A stretch of DNA of 30,911 nucleotides from JBMOKU01 sp049324315 (GCA_049324315.1 JBMOKU010000071.1:1-30911), one strand, 5' to 3'. Positions 16,218 through 24,266 are shown, counted from the first letter of the stretch. Translations and numbers: made by a program. Notes: generated from the sequence alone by a model not told the origin.

Positions 16218-16691
16218 CTATATGAATTTGAACAGCTCCTTCAAATTCTTTTCTCCGTCTACATCGCAGCCATAAGCTTGTGCTTTTTGATTAATAAGTA
16301 TAGCGCCTTCTTGATTCCAGGAATCCTCTTGAACAGCCATTTTTATTAAATCTTTTCCTAACCCCATGCCAAACAATTTCTTCTTGCCTGCAATTCCCTT
16401 TAATTTATCTGCCACGTTCTCCATTTTATTGGCATCCATTTTTCCATTGGTAACGAAAACCCCATCACATTCCATAGCCTTAAGCTGATTGATGCTAAAA
16501 TCTTCGTCAAATACACTTACACTGCAGTTCATATTAATAATATTCATTAGTTCTTCCTTCGTCATCCCTAGGTTGATAATAGCAACCTTTTTGATAGCAG
16601 GTGTTACATGGAAGCAGCCACCTTTACAATATTTTGATACCTCTTCCATATTCATTGCGTCAAACGCTTTTGCACTCATCATGTATGTCAT
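16218..16691 (-). CDS. CarA-related pseudo-glutaminase domain protein
   Basis: This is a 157-residue protein of no named family that I recognise. Residues 34-122 align without gaps to the glutaminase domain of the neighbouring CarA (its residues 170-258). Shared positions include KVA, the Gly before the first helix, Cys, VF, GV, NG, KM, FG and LG. The nucleophile elbow GICLGH of CarA reads GMGLGK here, so the catalytic Cys is Gly110 and the next His is Lys113. The chain ends before the region that holds the catalytic His and Glu. It therefore cannot be a normal glutaminase. The N-terminal 33 residues have a CxxxC (Cys22, Cys26). GGGAGG lies 7 bases before the ATG. As first gene of the car operon it may bind CarB or CarA, or sense a ligand; this is inference. 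Confidence 0.8.
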   Translation of the reverse strand: MTYMMSAKAFDAMNMEEVSKYCKGGCFHVTPAIKKVAIINLGMTKEELMNIINMNCSVSVFDEDFSINQLKAMECDGVFVTNGKMDANKMENVADKLKGIAGKKKLFGMGLGKDLIKMAVQEDSWNQEGAILINQKAQAYGCDVDGEKNLKELFKFI

Positions 16692-16760
16692 CGCTATTCC
16701 TCCCTCTTCCTTGTTATATATTAATAATGTTTAATCATTCATTTTGTGTGCTTTTTTATA

Positions 16761-16790
16761 ATTATACTCTCTAGCTAATATTTATTCAAT
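16761..16790 (-). promoter_or_regulatory. Proximal car promoter with candidate ArgR/AhrC box
   Basis: On the minus strand TTGAAT (16789-16784) and TATAAT (16766-16761) are 17 bases apart. The sequence TTGAATAAATATTAG over the -35 region is close to the ARG box half-site pair TGAATAAATATTCA. The same 14-mer TATTGAATAAATAT occurs at the argB promoter with identical placement, which supports shared control by an arginine repressor. Confidence 0.75.
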
Positions 16791-17038
16791 AGTTTTTTAA
16801 AAAATTTTGCGTTTTTTCTTATATATTTTTTTAAAGTTTTACTGCTATTAGTTTATTATTCCTTGTACTACGAAGATTTATAACATGTAACATTTGTGAA
16901 AACATGGCACTATCATGGAAAGCCATGTATATGTATATGCTTAATAATTATGCTTTTTCCCACAAACAGTATTTCACTATACCTCGTTATTTTTATTCAT
17001 TATTTCTGTATATTTATTCCGTTTTATGCTTCTAACAT

Positions 17039-17153
17039 AAAAAAACCTGCAGTCAGAGACGGCAGGTCGGTTTGTATACGACAAAGATAGATATACCTAT
17101 GGCAATATATCCTTCACAACATCCTTTTCAGCCTCTCTGGACCAATTTAAAGG
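17039..17153 (-). promoter_or_regulatory. PyrR-type transcription attenuator upstream of the car operon
   Basis: On the minus strand a binding-loop hairpin (17153-17123) carries the typical TCCAGAGAGGCT with hexaloop CAGAGA, closed by GGTC/GGCT and CCTTT/AAAGG stems. Downstream is a terminator: ACCTGC (17067-17062), inner GTC-TCT-GAC, GCAGGT (17050-17045), then TTTTTT. The terminator's GCCGTCTCTG can instead pair with CAGAGAGGC of the binding loop, giving an antiterminator. UMP-bound PyrR would stabilise the loop and allow termination. This is the known scheme of Gram-positive pyr leaders. Confidence 0.82.
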
Positions 17154-17172
17154 TACTATTTAGTTTCACTGT

Positions 17173-17202
17173 ATCATATCATGCTGTATATTTATTTGTC
17201 AA
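17173..17202 (-). promoter_or_regulatory. Distal promoter of the car operon, ahead of the pyrimidine attenuator
   Basis: On the minus strand TTGACA (17202-17197) and TATGAT (17178-17173) are 18 bases apart. Transcription would start around 17166, just before the PyrR binding loop. Confidence 0.7.
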
Positions 17203-17294
17203 TACTTATTTATATGAATTTTTAAGTAATGCTGTTATTCCACGATAATATTAAGTAAGCTTAACAAACTTCCTTTACCAAAAAGTTTATTCAA

Positions 17295-17328
17295 CATAAA
17301 ACAACGTCCCTTCATAACAAGACCGCTG
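17295..17328 (-). terminator. Probable terminator of the flavoprotein gene
   Basis: Minus-strand CAGCGGTCTT / AGGGACGTTG pair at 9 of 10 positions (with wobbles) around a 7-base loop, followed by TTTTATG. It lies 16 bases behind the stop codon. Confidence 0.5.
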
Positions 17329-17343
17329 CTCCGATTCTAGAAT

Positions 17344-17916
17344 TTAATCCAACTCCTTATTGCCGCGGATTTGTTCAACTATACTATCTCTAATTTTATC
17401 ATTATCAGCAACAGGCATATGCTTCGTATTATAATACGCAATCACATCCACGATTTTCACGTCAAGCTCAGAAAGGGCCTTCACTATTCCGGTTACGGCA
17501 TAACCCATACATTCCTCAGTCTTACCGGCACAGACACCGACAACAATTGCTTTTTTCCCTGGCGAAAGGCGGCTTTTCCACATGTTTTCGCTATAATCAT
17601 TTAGACAGAATGTCCTGTCTAGCAAGGCTTTCATCTGCGCTGTCATATTGTAATTGTATGAGGGTGAAGCGAAAATATATCCGTCTGCCACTTTCATATG
17701 CTCTATAATTTTTGTTACATCATCCTGAATATTACAAGCACCTGTTTTTATGCAATACTCGCATCCTGAACAGGTTGAAATATTACTGCTGTTTAAAAAG
17801 TATTTTTCTACCTCAATATTTTTCTCCTTTAATCCTTCGATAACATAATCTGTTAGTAATTCCGTATTTTTGCCCTTTCTGGGGCTGCCAATCATGGCAA
17901 TCCATTTTTTTCTCAT
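17344..17916 (-). CDS. Iron-sulfur flavoprotein / NADPH-dependent FMN reductase family
   Basis: This is a 190-residue flavodoxin-fold protein. The N-terminal phosphate-binding loop is GSPRKGKNTELL, and ASPSYNYNMTAQMKALLDR matches the second FMN-contacting region. A cysteine cluster CSGCEYCIKTGAC (about residues 49-61) fits the compact 4Fe-4S ligand motif of iron-sulfur flavoproteins of anaerobes. These proteins pass electrons from ferredoxin to oxidants such as oxygen or peroxide; the exact substrate is unknown. AGGAG lies 7 bases before the ATG. It stands alone between the car leader and argD on the minus strand. Confidence 0.87.
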   Translation of the reverse strand: MRKKWIAMIGSPRKGKNTELLTDYVIEGLKEKNIEVEKYFLNSSNISTCSGCEYCIKTGACNIQDDVTKIIEHMKVADGYIFASPSYNYNMTAQMKALLDRTFCLNDYSENMWKSRLSPGKKAIVVGVCAGKTEECMGYAVTGIVKALSELDVKIVDVIAYYNTKHMPVADNDKIRDSIVEQIRGNKELD

Positions 17917-18237
17917 ACACTCACTCCTATAAATGTCCGTTCCTTAAATACTTATATCATATTCCATCCTTTTCGCTGTAAAGCTTGCCACCTCTTTACT
18001 TAATAGCTTACGAATAATATGAAAGGACATATTTATCCCAATTTAAAAGCCTATCATCATTATTCATTCTACATTTTTCCAATAATCCCTTCCTTTTCTA
18101 TTTTCCCCCCCTCTATCCAAGAGATAAATAGATTGTTTTATTCTCTACCTCTCTGTTTTCTCCGCAATAAAGCCAAAAATAAAAAACAAGCCACCACCCG
18201 TTTTTATGGATAGCAGCTTGGTTTTCTCACTCAGTAC
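17917..18237. other. Intergenic region between flavoprotein gene and argD
   Basis: It contains a plausible flavoprotein promoter on the minus strand (TTTACA, 17 bases, TGATAT, roughly 17955-17985) and the argD terminator at 18178-18222. The pyrimidine-rich middle part holds nothing I recognise. Confidence 0.5.
18178..18222 (-). terminator. Terminator of the argBD operon
   Basis: Behind the argD stop, CAAGCTGC...CC and GGGTGGTGGCTTG form an imperfect stem on the minus strand, followed by TTTTTTATTTTT. Confidence 0.65.
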
Positions 18238-19407
18238 TTATATTTCTTGAAAAACCTCACCTAAAATAGCGATCGCTTGATCAATTTCTTCTTTTGTTAC
18301 ATTTAATGGCGGTAAAATTCTTACCACGTTTTCTCCAGCGCCTACTAACAACAGTCCTTTTTCAAAGGCTTTGTTCACCACTTTCTTCGTTTCAATGGAT
18401 AACTTGATACCCAGCATCAATCCCATGCCTTGAACACCCTCGATGCCTTCGTATTTATTTTTCAATTCTTCTATTTTTCCAGTCAAATACTGCCCCGTCT
18501 CCGTTACACCTTTGATAACACCGCCATCGATCAATTCTTCCAATACTGCTAAACCTACTGCACAAGCCAAAGGATTGCCGCCGAAGGTACAACCGTGATC
18601 TCCCGGTGCATAGGCTGACGCTGCTTTTTCTGTGGCCAGAGTCGCCCCAATAGGGAAACCGCCTCCTAGCCCTTTTGCCATACTGATCACATCCGGAATA
18701 ACGCCGAAATTCTGATAGGCAAAAAGCTCCCCGGTTCTTCCAATACCACACTGGACTTCATCAAACAGTAAGAGGGCATCATAGGCATCACACAGTGCTC
18801 TTACTTCTTGTAAAAAGCTCTTTTCTACAGGGACAATTCCCCCTTCTCCTTGCACAGGCTCCAGAATGATACCACAGACATTTTCATTCATCTTGCTTTT
18901 TAAATCTTCAATATCGTTAAATTTAACGGAGGTTACACCCTTCATGAGAGGCATAAAGGCTTTTTGGTATTTTTGTTGTCCCGTAACGGCAAGAGCACCC
19001 ATGCTTCTTCCATGAAAAGAGTTATCCATGTACAGTATTTCTGTCTTGTTTTCGTGGCCATTGGTCTTTCCGTATTTTCTTGCCAGCTTTAGGGCTGTTT
19101 CCACCGCTTCTGTACCGCTGTTGCAGAAGAACACTCTTTGATGATCCGTATGATCCGCCAGCTTTTTGGCTAAAGCCAGCTGCTTTGTATTCCAATATAG
19201 ATTGGACACATGGATCAACTGCTGACTTTGTTCAGCCAAAGTCTTTGCAATAATCGGATGACTATGCCCCAAACAATTCACCGCCACGCCGGACACAAAA
19301 TCCAAATACTCTTTTCCATTAACATCATAAACCTTTGTTCCTAAACCTTTTTCAAAAACAACATCAAATCTTCCGTAGGTATTCATAAGATTTTCTTTAC
19401 TCATCAT
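18238..19407 (-). CDS. argD: Acetylornithine aminotransferase
   Basis: This 389-residue PLP enzyme converts N-acetylglutamate 5-semialdehyde and glutamate to N-acetylornithine and 2-oxoglutarate in arginine synthesis. Class III aminotransferase features are present: SGVAVNCLGHSHP near the N-terminus, FCNSGTEAVETALKLAR, the LLFDEVQCGIGRTG aspartate strand, and the Schiff-base lysine in SMAKGLGGGFPIGA. It starts directly behind the argB stop (TAA then ATG ATG), with GGGGG as the binding site, so the pair is translationally coupled. Lysine-pathway activity (DapC) is possible, as in many ArgD enzymes. Confidence 0.95.
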   Translation of the reverse strand: MMSKENLMNTYGRFDVVFEKGLGTKVYDVNGKEYLDFVSGVAVNCLGHSHPIIAKTLAEQSQQLIHVSNLYWNTKQLALAKKLADHTDHQRVFFCNSGTEAVETALKLARKYGKTNGHENKTEILYMDNSFHGRSMGALAVTGQQKYQKAFMPLMKGVTSVKFNDIEDLKSKMNENVCGIILEPVQGEGGIVPVEKSFLQEVRALCDAYDALLLFDEVQCGIGRTGELFAYQNFGVIPDVISMAKGLGGGFPIGATLATEKAASAYAPGDHGCTFGGNPLACAVGLAVLEELIDGGVIKGVTETGQYLTGKIEELKNKYEGIEGVQGMGLMLGIKLSIETKKVVNKAFEKGLLLVGAGENVVRILPPLNVTKEEIDQAIAILGEVFQEI

Positions 19408-20277
19408 TTATCCCCCTATCACCATAGTTCCGATTCCACTATCTGTAAAAATCTCTAACAATAAGCTGTGCTCTTTCCGTCCATCAATTAAATGTATATT
19501 TTTCGTCCCCTTCTCTAGAGCCTCCATACAGCACTCCATTTTGGGAATCATGCCTCCATTGATCATTCCTGTACGAATACTTTCCACAATTTCTTTAACG
19601 GTTATGCTGGATATAAAGGTAGACGGTTCATTGATATCCTTATACAAACCCTTTACATCGGATAAAAGAATCAGCTTTTCTGCCTGCAGACTAGCACTAA
19701 CGGCAGCCGCCACATAATCCGCATTGATGTTATAGATATTTCCCTCCTGGTCACAGCCTACCGGAGAAATAACCGGCAGGTATCCTTTTTCCAAGAGATC
19801 TTCTAACAATTTACTGTTAACGGAAACCACTTCACCCACATAGCCGATATCGATCATCTCATCTCCGTCATATAAATACTTTTTCTTTGCCTCAATTAAA
19901 TTGCTATCTCTTCCGCTGATCCCTAAAGCACTGATACCATGTTGGCATAGGCAGCCGGTGATTTCCTTGTTCACCTGTCCCGATAGGATCATCTCTACAG
20001 CTTCCATGGTTTTTTTGTCTGTAATCCTTAACCCTTTGACAAATTCTGTTTCGATATTGAGTTTGGACAACAAGTCTGATATATTGGGTCCGCCGCCGTG
20101 GACAATGACAATATTGATGCCCACCAACTTCAACAACACCACATCTTCAATAAAGGCGTTTCTTGCCTCTTCACTTTTCATAATACTTCCTCCGTATTTA
20201 ATAACGAAGGTTTTTCCGCGAAACTTCTTAATATATGGCAGCGCCTCTATAAGAACGGCTGTTTTTTCCCCACACAT
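19408..20277 (-). CDS. argB: Acetylglutamate kinase
   Basis: This 289-residue amino acid kinase phosphorylates N-acetylglutamate. Characteristic segments are the ATP-site lysine in FVIKYGGSIM (Lys27), the substrate loop IVIVHGGGPNISDLL, and the C-terminal NGGMIPKMECCMEAL. The N-terminal helix (EKTAVLIEALPYIKKFRGK) that lets arginine-sensitive enzymes form hexamers is present, so feedback inhibition by arginine is likely (inference). It is the first gene of argBD and is divergent from argCJ, behind a promoter with an arginine-type box. Confidence 0.95.
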   Translation of the reverse strand: MCGEKTAVLIEALPYIKKFRGKTFVIKYGGSIMKSEEARNAFIEDVVLLKLVGINIVIVHGGGPNISDLLSKLNIETEFVKGLRITDKKTMEAVEMILSGQVNKEITGCLCQHGISALGISGRDSNLIEAKKKYLYDGDEMIDIGYVGEVVSVNSKLLEDLLEKGYLPVISPVGCDQEGNIYNINADYVAAAVSASLQAEKLILLSDVKGLYKDINEPSTFISSITVKEIVESIRTGMINGGMIPKMECCMEALEKGTKNIHLIDGRKEHSLLLEIFTDSGIGTMVIGG

Positions 20278-20317
20278 TCGCTTCCCCTACCTTTACATGT
20301 TTGATATATAATTAATA

Positions 20318-20346
20318 ATTATACTTGTTGTTTTATATTTATTCAA
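20318..20346 (-). promoter_or_regulatory. argBD promoter with candidate ArgR/AhrC box
   Basis: On the minus strand TTGAAT (20346-20341) and TATAAT (20323-20318) are 17 bases apart. TATTGAATAAATAT over the -35 is identical to the 14-mer at the proximal car promoter. Confidence 0.75.
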
Positions 20347-20375
20347 TATTTTTTCAAAATATTTTTGGATTTTTC

Positions 20376-20404
20376 TTGTATGTTTATTTATATTTTTGTA
20401 TAAT
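20376..20404 (+). promoter_or_regulatory. argCJ promoter
   Basis: TTGTAT (20376-20381) and TATAAT (20399-20404) are 17 bases apart on the plus strand. TATAAATAAACATACA on the opposite strand over the -35 region loosely resembles an ARG box, and the 19 bases 20373-20391 recur at 30641-30659. Confidence 0.65.
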
Positions 20405-20438
20405 TATTTTTAACATTACGCATGAACGAGGTGGTTAT

Positions 20439-21476
20439 ATGATTAAAGTAGGTGTGATTGGTTCTACAGGTTATGCAGGCCAACAATTGGTTTGGCTTTT
20501 AAATAGACACAGGCAGGTCCACATTGTCTTTTTATCTTCTCATAATAATACAGACATGTCATTCTCTGAGGTTTATCCTCAATATGTAGATTTTATTCAC
20601 AACAATTGCATAGATATTCATTCCGCAGAAGAACTACTACCCGAGATCGATGCCCTATTTATTGCCCTCCCCCACGGAAAAGCCTTTGATATAACAGCAA
20701 AGGCCCTGGCTTTAGGGGTTAAAGTCATTGATTTGGGAGCAGATTTCCGCATAAAGCATGCTGATATCTATCAACAGTGGTATAACGTGGAACACACAGC
20801 TGCGGATTTATTAGACAGTGCTGTTTATGGTTTACCGGAACTCCACAGAGATGCCATCAAAAAAGCAGACCTCATTGCCAATCCAGGCTGCTATCCCACT
20901 GCCAGTATTTTAGCCCTGGTACCACTATTAAAAGAAAGTCTGATTGACCCGACTTCCATCATTATTGATGCAAAGTCCGGCGTCTCAGGTGCAGGCAGAT
21001 CATTGAACCTGGCAACACTTTATACAGAATGTAATGAATCCATCAAGGCATACGGTATAGCGAGTCATCGACACACCCCTGAAATTGAACAGGAGCTTTC
21101 CCTTATAGGCAAACAGGATATTACCCTCTCCTTCACCCCACATTTGACGCCTATGAACAGAGGAATTTTAGCAACCTGCTATGCCAATGTAAAGGAAAGT
21201 ATGGATACGGAAGCGTTATATAAGGTTTATCAAGACTTTTATCACGACGAGTTTTTTGTGAAAGTCGTACAAAGCGTGCCAGAGACTCGTTACGTAAAGG
21301 GTACAAACTTTTGCCATATCGGATTGAAGGCTGATCCAAGAACAGGCAGGGTGATTGTGGTTTCTGCCATCGATAACCTGATCAAAGGGGCTGCCGGTCA
21401 AGCGCTGCAAAATATGAACCTGTTGTTTGGGATAGATGAGACAGAGGGCTTGGAGTTACTGGCCATGGTACCGTGA
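20439..21476 (+). CDS. argC: N-acetyl-gamma-glutamyl-phosphate reductase
   Basis: This 345-residue NADPH-dependent enzyme makes N-acetylglutamate semialdehyde. The dinucleotide-binding start (KVGVIGSTGYAGQQLVWLL) and the catalytic cysteine (Cys151 in NPGCYPTA) are visible, as is the HRHTPEIEQEL segment. ATG at 20439 is chosen because GAGGTG lies 5 bases upstream; the frame is open further left but that part crosses the promoter and is very hydrophobic low-complexity sequence. It is the first gene of the argCJ unit and diverges from argBD. Confidence 0.96.
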   Translation: MIKVGVIGSTGYAGQQLVWLLNRHRQVHIVFLSSHNNTDMSFSEVYPQYVDFIHNNCIDIHSAEELLPEIDALFIALPHGKAFDITAKALALGVKVIDLGADFRIKHADIYQQWYNVEHTAADLLDSAVYGLPELHRDAIKKADLIANPGCYPTASILALVPLLKESLIDPTSIIIDAKSGVSGAGRSLNLATLYTECNESIKAYGIASHRHTPEIEQELSLIGKQDITLSFTPHLTPMNRGILATCYANVKESMDTEALYKVYQDFYHDEFFVKVVQSVPETRYVKGTNFCHIGLKADPRTGRVIVVSAIDNLIKGAAGQALQNMNLLFGIDETEGLELLAMVP

Positions 21477-21483
21477 TGAAAAG

Positions 21484-21507
21484 TTAGCGGTTGGCCGTTA
21501 GCCGTAT
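21484..21507. repeat. TTAGCGG-type short repeat
   Basis: GTTAGCGGTTGGCCGTTAGC between argC and argJ consists of three related heptamers. A similar array on the opposite strand lies at 30693-30714. It looks like a small dispersed repeat of unknown role. Confidence 0.4.
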
Positions 21508-21587
21508 ATATGTCATACTTTAGGGCAAAGAATATTAAAATAAAGAACATTAAAATGTTATTATAGAATGGATATGAAAGGATGATT

Positions 21588-22808
21588 ATGATGAAAATAT
21601 TGGATAGCAACACACCCATTAAAGTATCCGGTTTTAAATCAATCGGTATACACAGCGGTATCAAAAAGAACGGAAATAAGGATTTATGTATTATATACAG
21701 TGAAAAGCCCGCTGTCGCAGCGGCTACCTTTACGAGAAATACAGTAAAAGCCGCACCTCTTTTATTAAATATGGAAACCATCCAGAATCAAAACACCCAG
21801 GCTATCGTGGTGAACAGCGGTAATGCCAATGCCTGTACGGGTCAAGAGGGCATTGAAAACGCCAAGGCCATGGCAAAAGCTGTGGCTGACAACTTAGGCT
21901 TAAAACAAGAGGAAGTCATGGTAGGGTCCACAGGCATCATTGGTGTACCTATGCCCATGAATGTTGTAATCCCTGGCATTAAAGCAGCTTGCGGATTATT
22001 ATCAACCGACGGTTGGAACGCTACTGCTGAAGCTATTATGACAACAGACTCTTTCTCTAAGAAAATTGCTGTAGAGATAACCATAGATGACAAACCTGTT
22101 ATCATAGCCGGTATTGCCAAAGGCTCCGGTATGATTCACCCAAATATGGGTACCATGTTAGGCTATGTTGTTTCAAATGTCAATATTTCAAAAGCTCTGC
22201 TAACCAAAGCTCTTAAAGAAAGCGTCGATGATACCTACAATATGGTTTCCATTGATGGAGATACCAGCACCAATGATATGGTCATTACGTTAGCCAATGG
22301 TACGGCAGGAAATAAAATCATTGATGAGATGAACGAAGACTACGATACCTTTAAAAAGGCCCTTGATTATGTAAATCAGACCCTGGCAAAATTGATTGCT
22401 CAGGATGGAGAAGGGGCTACAAAGCTTATTGAGATAACCCTATATAATGCAAGAACCCACGAGGATGCAAAGAAATGTGCAAAATCTGTGATCTCCTCTA
22501 ATCTGGTAAAATCCGCCTTCTTTGGCAGCGATGCCAATTGGGGAAGAATCATGTGTGCACTAGGCTACTCCCAAGGCAACTTTACACCGGATAAGATCGA
22601 CATCTTCTTCAAGAATGAAATAGGTACCGTTCAACTGGTAAAAGACGGAGCCGGTATCCCTTTTAGCGAGGAATTGGCGAAAGACATCTTAGACCAGAAA
22701 TATGTCAATATCTACATCGATATGAAAGATGGAGACTGCCACGCAACAGCCTGGGGATGCGATCTAAGCTATGACTACATCAAAATAAACGGATCTTACA
22801 GAACATGA
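21588..22808 (+). CDS. argJ: Glutamate N-acetyltransferase (bifunctional ornithine acetyltransferase)
   Basis: This 406-residue enzyme moves acetyl groups from N-acetylornithine to glutamate, closing the acetyl cycle. It is made as a precursor that cleaves itself before a threonine nucleophile; that site is seen as MIHPNMGTMLGY (Thr189). Other conserved parts are VNSGNANACTGQEG and GSDANWGRIMCALGYS. The start is one of several clustered ATGs; 21588 gives 6 bases to AAAGG. No argA-type synthase is in the window, so whether the first acetylation is also done by ArgJ is open. A terminator follows directly. Confidence 0.95.
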   Translation: MMKILDSNTPIKVSGFKSIGIHSGIKKNGNKDLCIIYSEKPAVAAATFTRNTVKAAPLLLNMETIQNQNTQAIVVNSGNANACTGQEGIENAKAMAKAVADNLGLKQEEVMVGSTGIIGVPMPMNVVIPGIKAACGLLSTDGWNATAEAIMTTDSFSKKIAVEITIDDKPVIIAGIAKGSGMIHPNMGTMLGYVVSNVNISKALLTKALKESVDDTYNMVSIDGDTSTNDMVITLANGTAGNKIIDEMNEDYDTFKKALDYVNQTLAKLIAQDGEGATKLIEITLYNARTHEDAKKCAKSVISSNLVKSAFFGSDANWGRIMCALGYSQGNFTPDKIDIFFKNEIGTVQLVKDGAGIPFSEELAKDILDQKYVNIYIDMKDGDCHATAWGCDLSYDYIKINGSYRT

Positions 22809-22810
22809 TG

Positions 22811-22836
22811 AAAACCACCCAAGCAGGGTGGTTTTT
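22811..22836 (+). terminator. Terminator of argCJ
   Basis: AACCACCC / GGGTGGTT with loop AAGCA is followed by TTTCAT; the stem lies 3 bases behind the argJ stop. Confidence 0.85.
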
Positions 22837-22965
22837 CATATTTAAATTGAGTCTGACATCACACCCATAAAATTTATCTCTTACGACAAGTTTTTACAAA
22901 TTTTTTAACCAAAATGCGTTATTAATAGATTAGTAGACCATTTAATCATCACAGGGGGAAAGAAA

Positions 22966-23520
22966 ATGAAGGAGCTCATCTTAGAAGAAGAAGCCAGTCA
23001 AAAAGAAGGGCTTCAATATCTTTTATATAAAACCTATTATAAAGATGTGTTTAGGACGGCATACTATATCGTCAAAGATAAAGAAACAGCTAAAGAAATA
23101 ACCCACGAAGCTTATCTCAGATCCTTTCAAAGACTTCATACTTTAAAAGATATGGATAAATTTAAAGCATGGATCTGCACTATTGCTGCTAATTTGTCTA
23201 AAGATTATATCGAAAAATATAGTAGAATAAATATTGTAGAAGATGTTGAAACTTTATATCCTTTCACTAGCAGCGCTGAAGATATCGTAATAGAGCAAAT
23301 ATGGAAAAAAGAAGTCATCAATAAAGTGAGAAATCTATTAGATGAAATTGACCCTGCTTCAAAAGAAATACTTGTACTCAGATATTATCATCAGTTATCC
23401 TATGAAATGATTTCAAGCCAGCTATCTTTAAAACTCGGCACCGTCAAAGCCAATATCCATCGTGCTAAATCCAAAATATCTAATTTGTTAAAAAAAGAAG
23501 GTGATATCCATGGAAACTAG
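22966..23520 (+). CDS. ECF-type RNA polymerase sigma factor
   Basis: This 184-residue sigma-70-family protein has only regions 2 and 4. Region 2 (about 20-95) includes TAYYIVKDKETAKEITHEAY followed by LRSFQRL and KFKAWICTIAANLSKDY. Region 4 (about 120-175) has LRYYHQLSYEMISSQLSLKL and TVKANIHRAK, the -35 recognition helix. AGGGGG precedes the ATG. The stop overlaps the next gene by 11 bases, typical for a sigma/anti-sigma pair. The trigger and targets are unknown, and no clear autoregulated ECF promoter was identified upstream. Confidence 0.92.
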   Translation: MKELILEEEASQKEGLQYLLYKTYYKDVFRTAYYIVKDKETAKEITHEAYLRSFQRLHTLKDMDKFKAWICTIAANLSKDYIEKYSRINIVEDVETLYPFTSSAEDIVIEQIWKKEVINKVRNLLDEIDPASKEILVLRYYHQLSYEMISSQLSLKLGTVKANIHRAKSKISNLLKKEGDIHGN

Positions 23521-24244
23521 ACCAAAAGACAACATCGACATACTCATTGAAAATCTGATACATGAAGACATGGAGCAAATAGATATTTCCGATGAAGAAA
23601 TTGAAATGGAATGGCATAAGCTTCAACATACCTTAAACCATAGGAAAACAAGCAAGAAGAAAACCTATAAAAAAGTCGCTGCTATCGCAGCAAGTACGAT
23701 TATCTGCTTAGGCTTGATTAGCGTTATTACCGACCACTCAATCATCGCTAGAAGAACGAATACAACAACAAGCACCATAGAACAACATGAAGAAAAGACA
23801 GTGATTCGCAGCAGTTCTTCTATGAATCAGGAACAAACGAATCCGGGAGTTGACGATACGGATAACACCATGATCATGTCCATCGAAGATGCAAGAGAGT
23901 TTGTAAATTTTCATTTTAAAGAACTGCCCTTTACCCTGGAAAACGCCGTGATCACTGCACCAGGAGAGGATATTTATATCGTTGAATTGAACTATATAAA
24001 CGAGAAGGGAAAAATACGGCTAAGTCAATTTTTAGAGGGGATTGAATCTAAAAGGGCTATCGGCATACCAAAAGATAGTACAGTCGAAACTTTTGTTTTG
24101 AATAATATTGAATGTCTTTTTATAAAAATCGGTCAGATAAAAGGAAAAACTCTATGGTCATCCCAAGGTATAAGTTTTTCATTAGATGTAAAATATGATA
24201 TCTCCAAGGAAGAAATGATAGAAATGATAAAAACAATAAAGTAA
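23510..24244 (+). CDS. Membrane-anchored anti-sigma-type protein with a DUF4367-like extracellular domain
   Basis: This 244-residue protein has a cytoplasmic N-terminus (1-55) containing DEEIEMEWHKLQHTL, one membrane segment (about 56-74, VAAIAASTIICLGLISVIT), a Ser/Thr-rich linker, and an extracellular C-terminal domain. The last domain (FVNFHFKELPFTLENAV onward, ending ISKEEMIEMIKTIK) resembles DUF4367 domains found in anti-sigma proteins of Gram-positives. A zinc-binding anti-sigma motif is absent. ATG at 23510 with GAAGGTG upstream lies within the sigma gene's last codons. Its anti-sigma role is inferred from gene order and topology. Confidence 0.82.
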   Translation: METRPKDNIDILIENLIHEDMEQIDISDEEIEMEWHKLQHTLNHRKTSKKKTYKKVAAIAASTIICLGLISVITDHSIIARRTNTTTSTIEQHEEKTVIRSSSSMNQEQTNPGVDDTDNTMIMSIEDAREFVNFHFKELPFTLENAVITAPGEDIYIVELNYINEKGKIRLSQFLEGIESKRAIGIPKDSTVETFVLNNIECLFIKIGQIKGKTLWSSQGISFSLDVKYDISKEEMIEMIKTIK

Positions 24245-24266
24245 ATCCTCTTCTCCGAGTGCAGAT

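Larger units (their letters stand above)
16692..17343. other. Long regulatory region upstream of the car operon
   Basis: About 650 bases without a gene I can support. From the minus-strand 5' end it holds the flavoprotein terminator (17295-17328), a promoter (17173-17202), a PyrR-type attenuator (17039-17153), an AT-rich leader with a 7-base hairpin ACATGGC/GCCATGT (16902-16928), and a second promoter with an arginine-type box (16761-16790). Confidence 0.75.

Noticed and set aside
16975..17010. Nine-codon GTG-started frame (MKYCLWEKA) with GAGG upstream in the car leader
   Set aside because: Non-ATG start, spacing of only 4 bases, and no arginine or pyrimidine-related codon pattern; chance is more likely.
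20325..20438. 38-residue N-terminal extension of ArgC
   Set aside because: It would be read through the argC promoter, is low-complexity and hydrophobic, and the internal ATG has a good binding site and a normal ArgC start.
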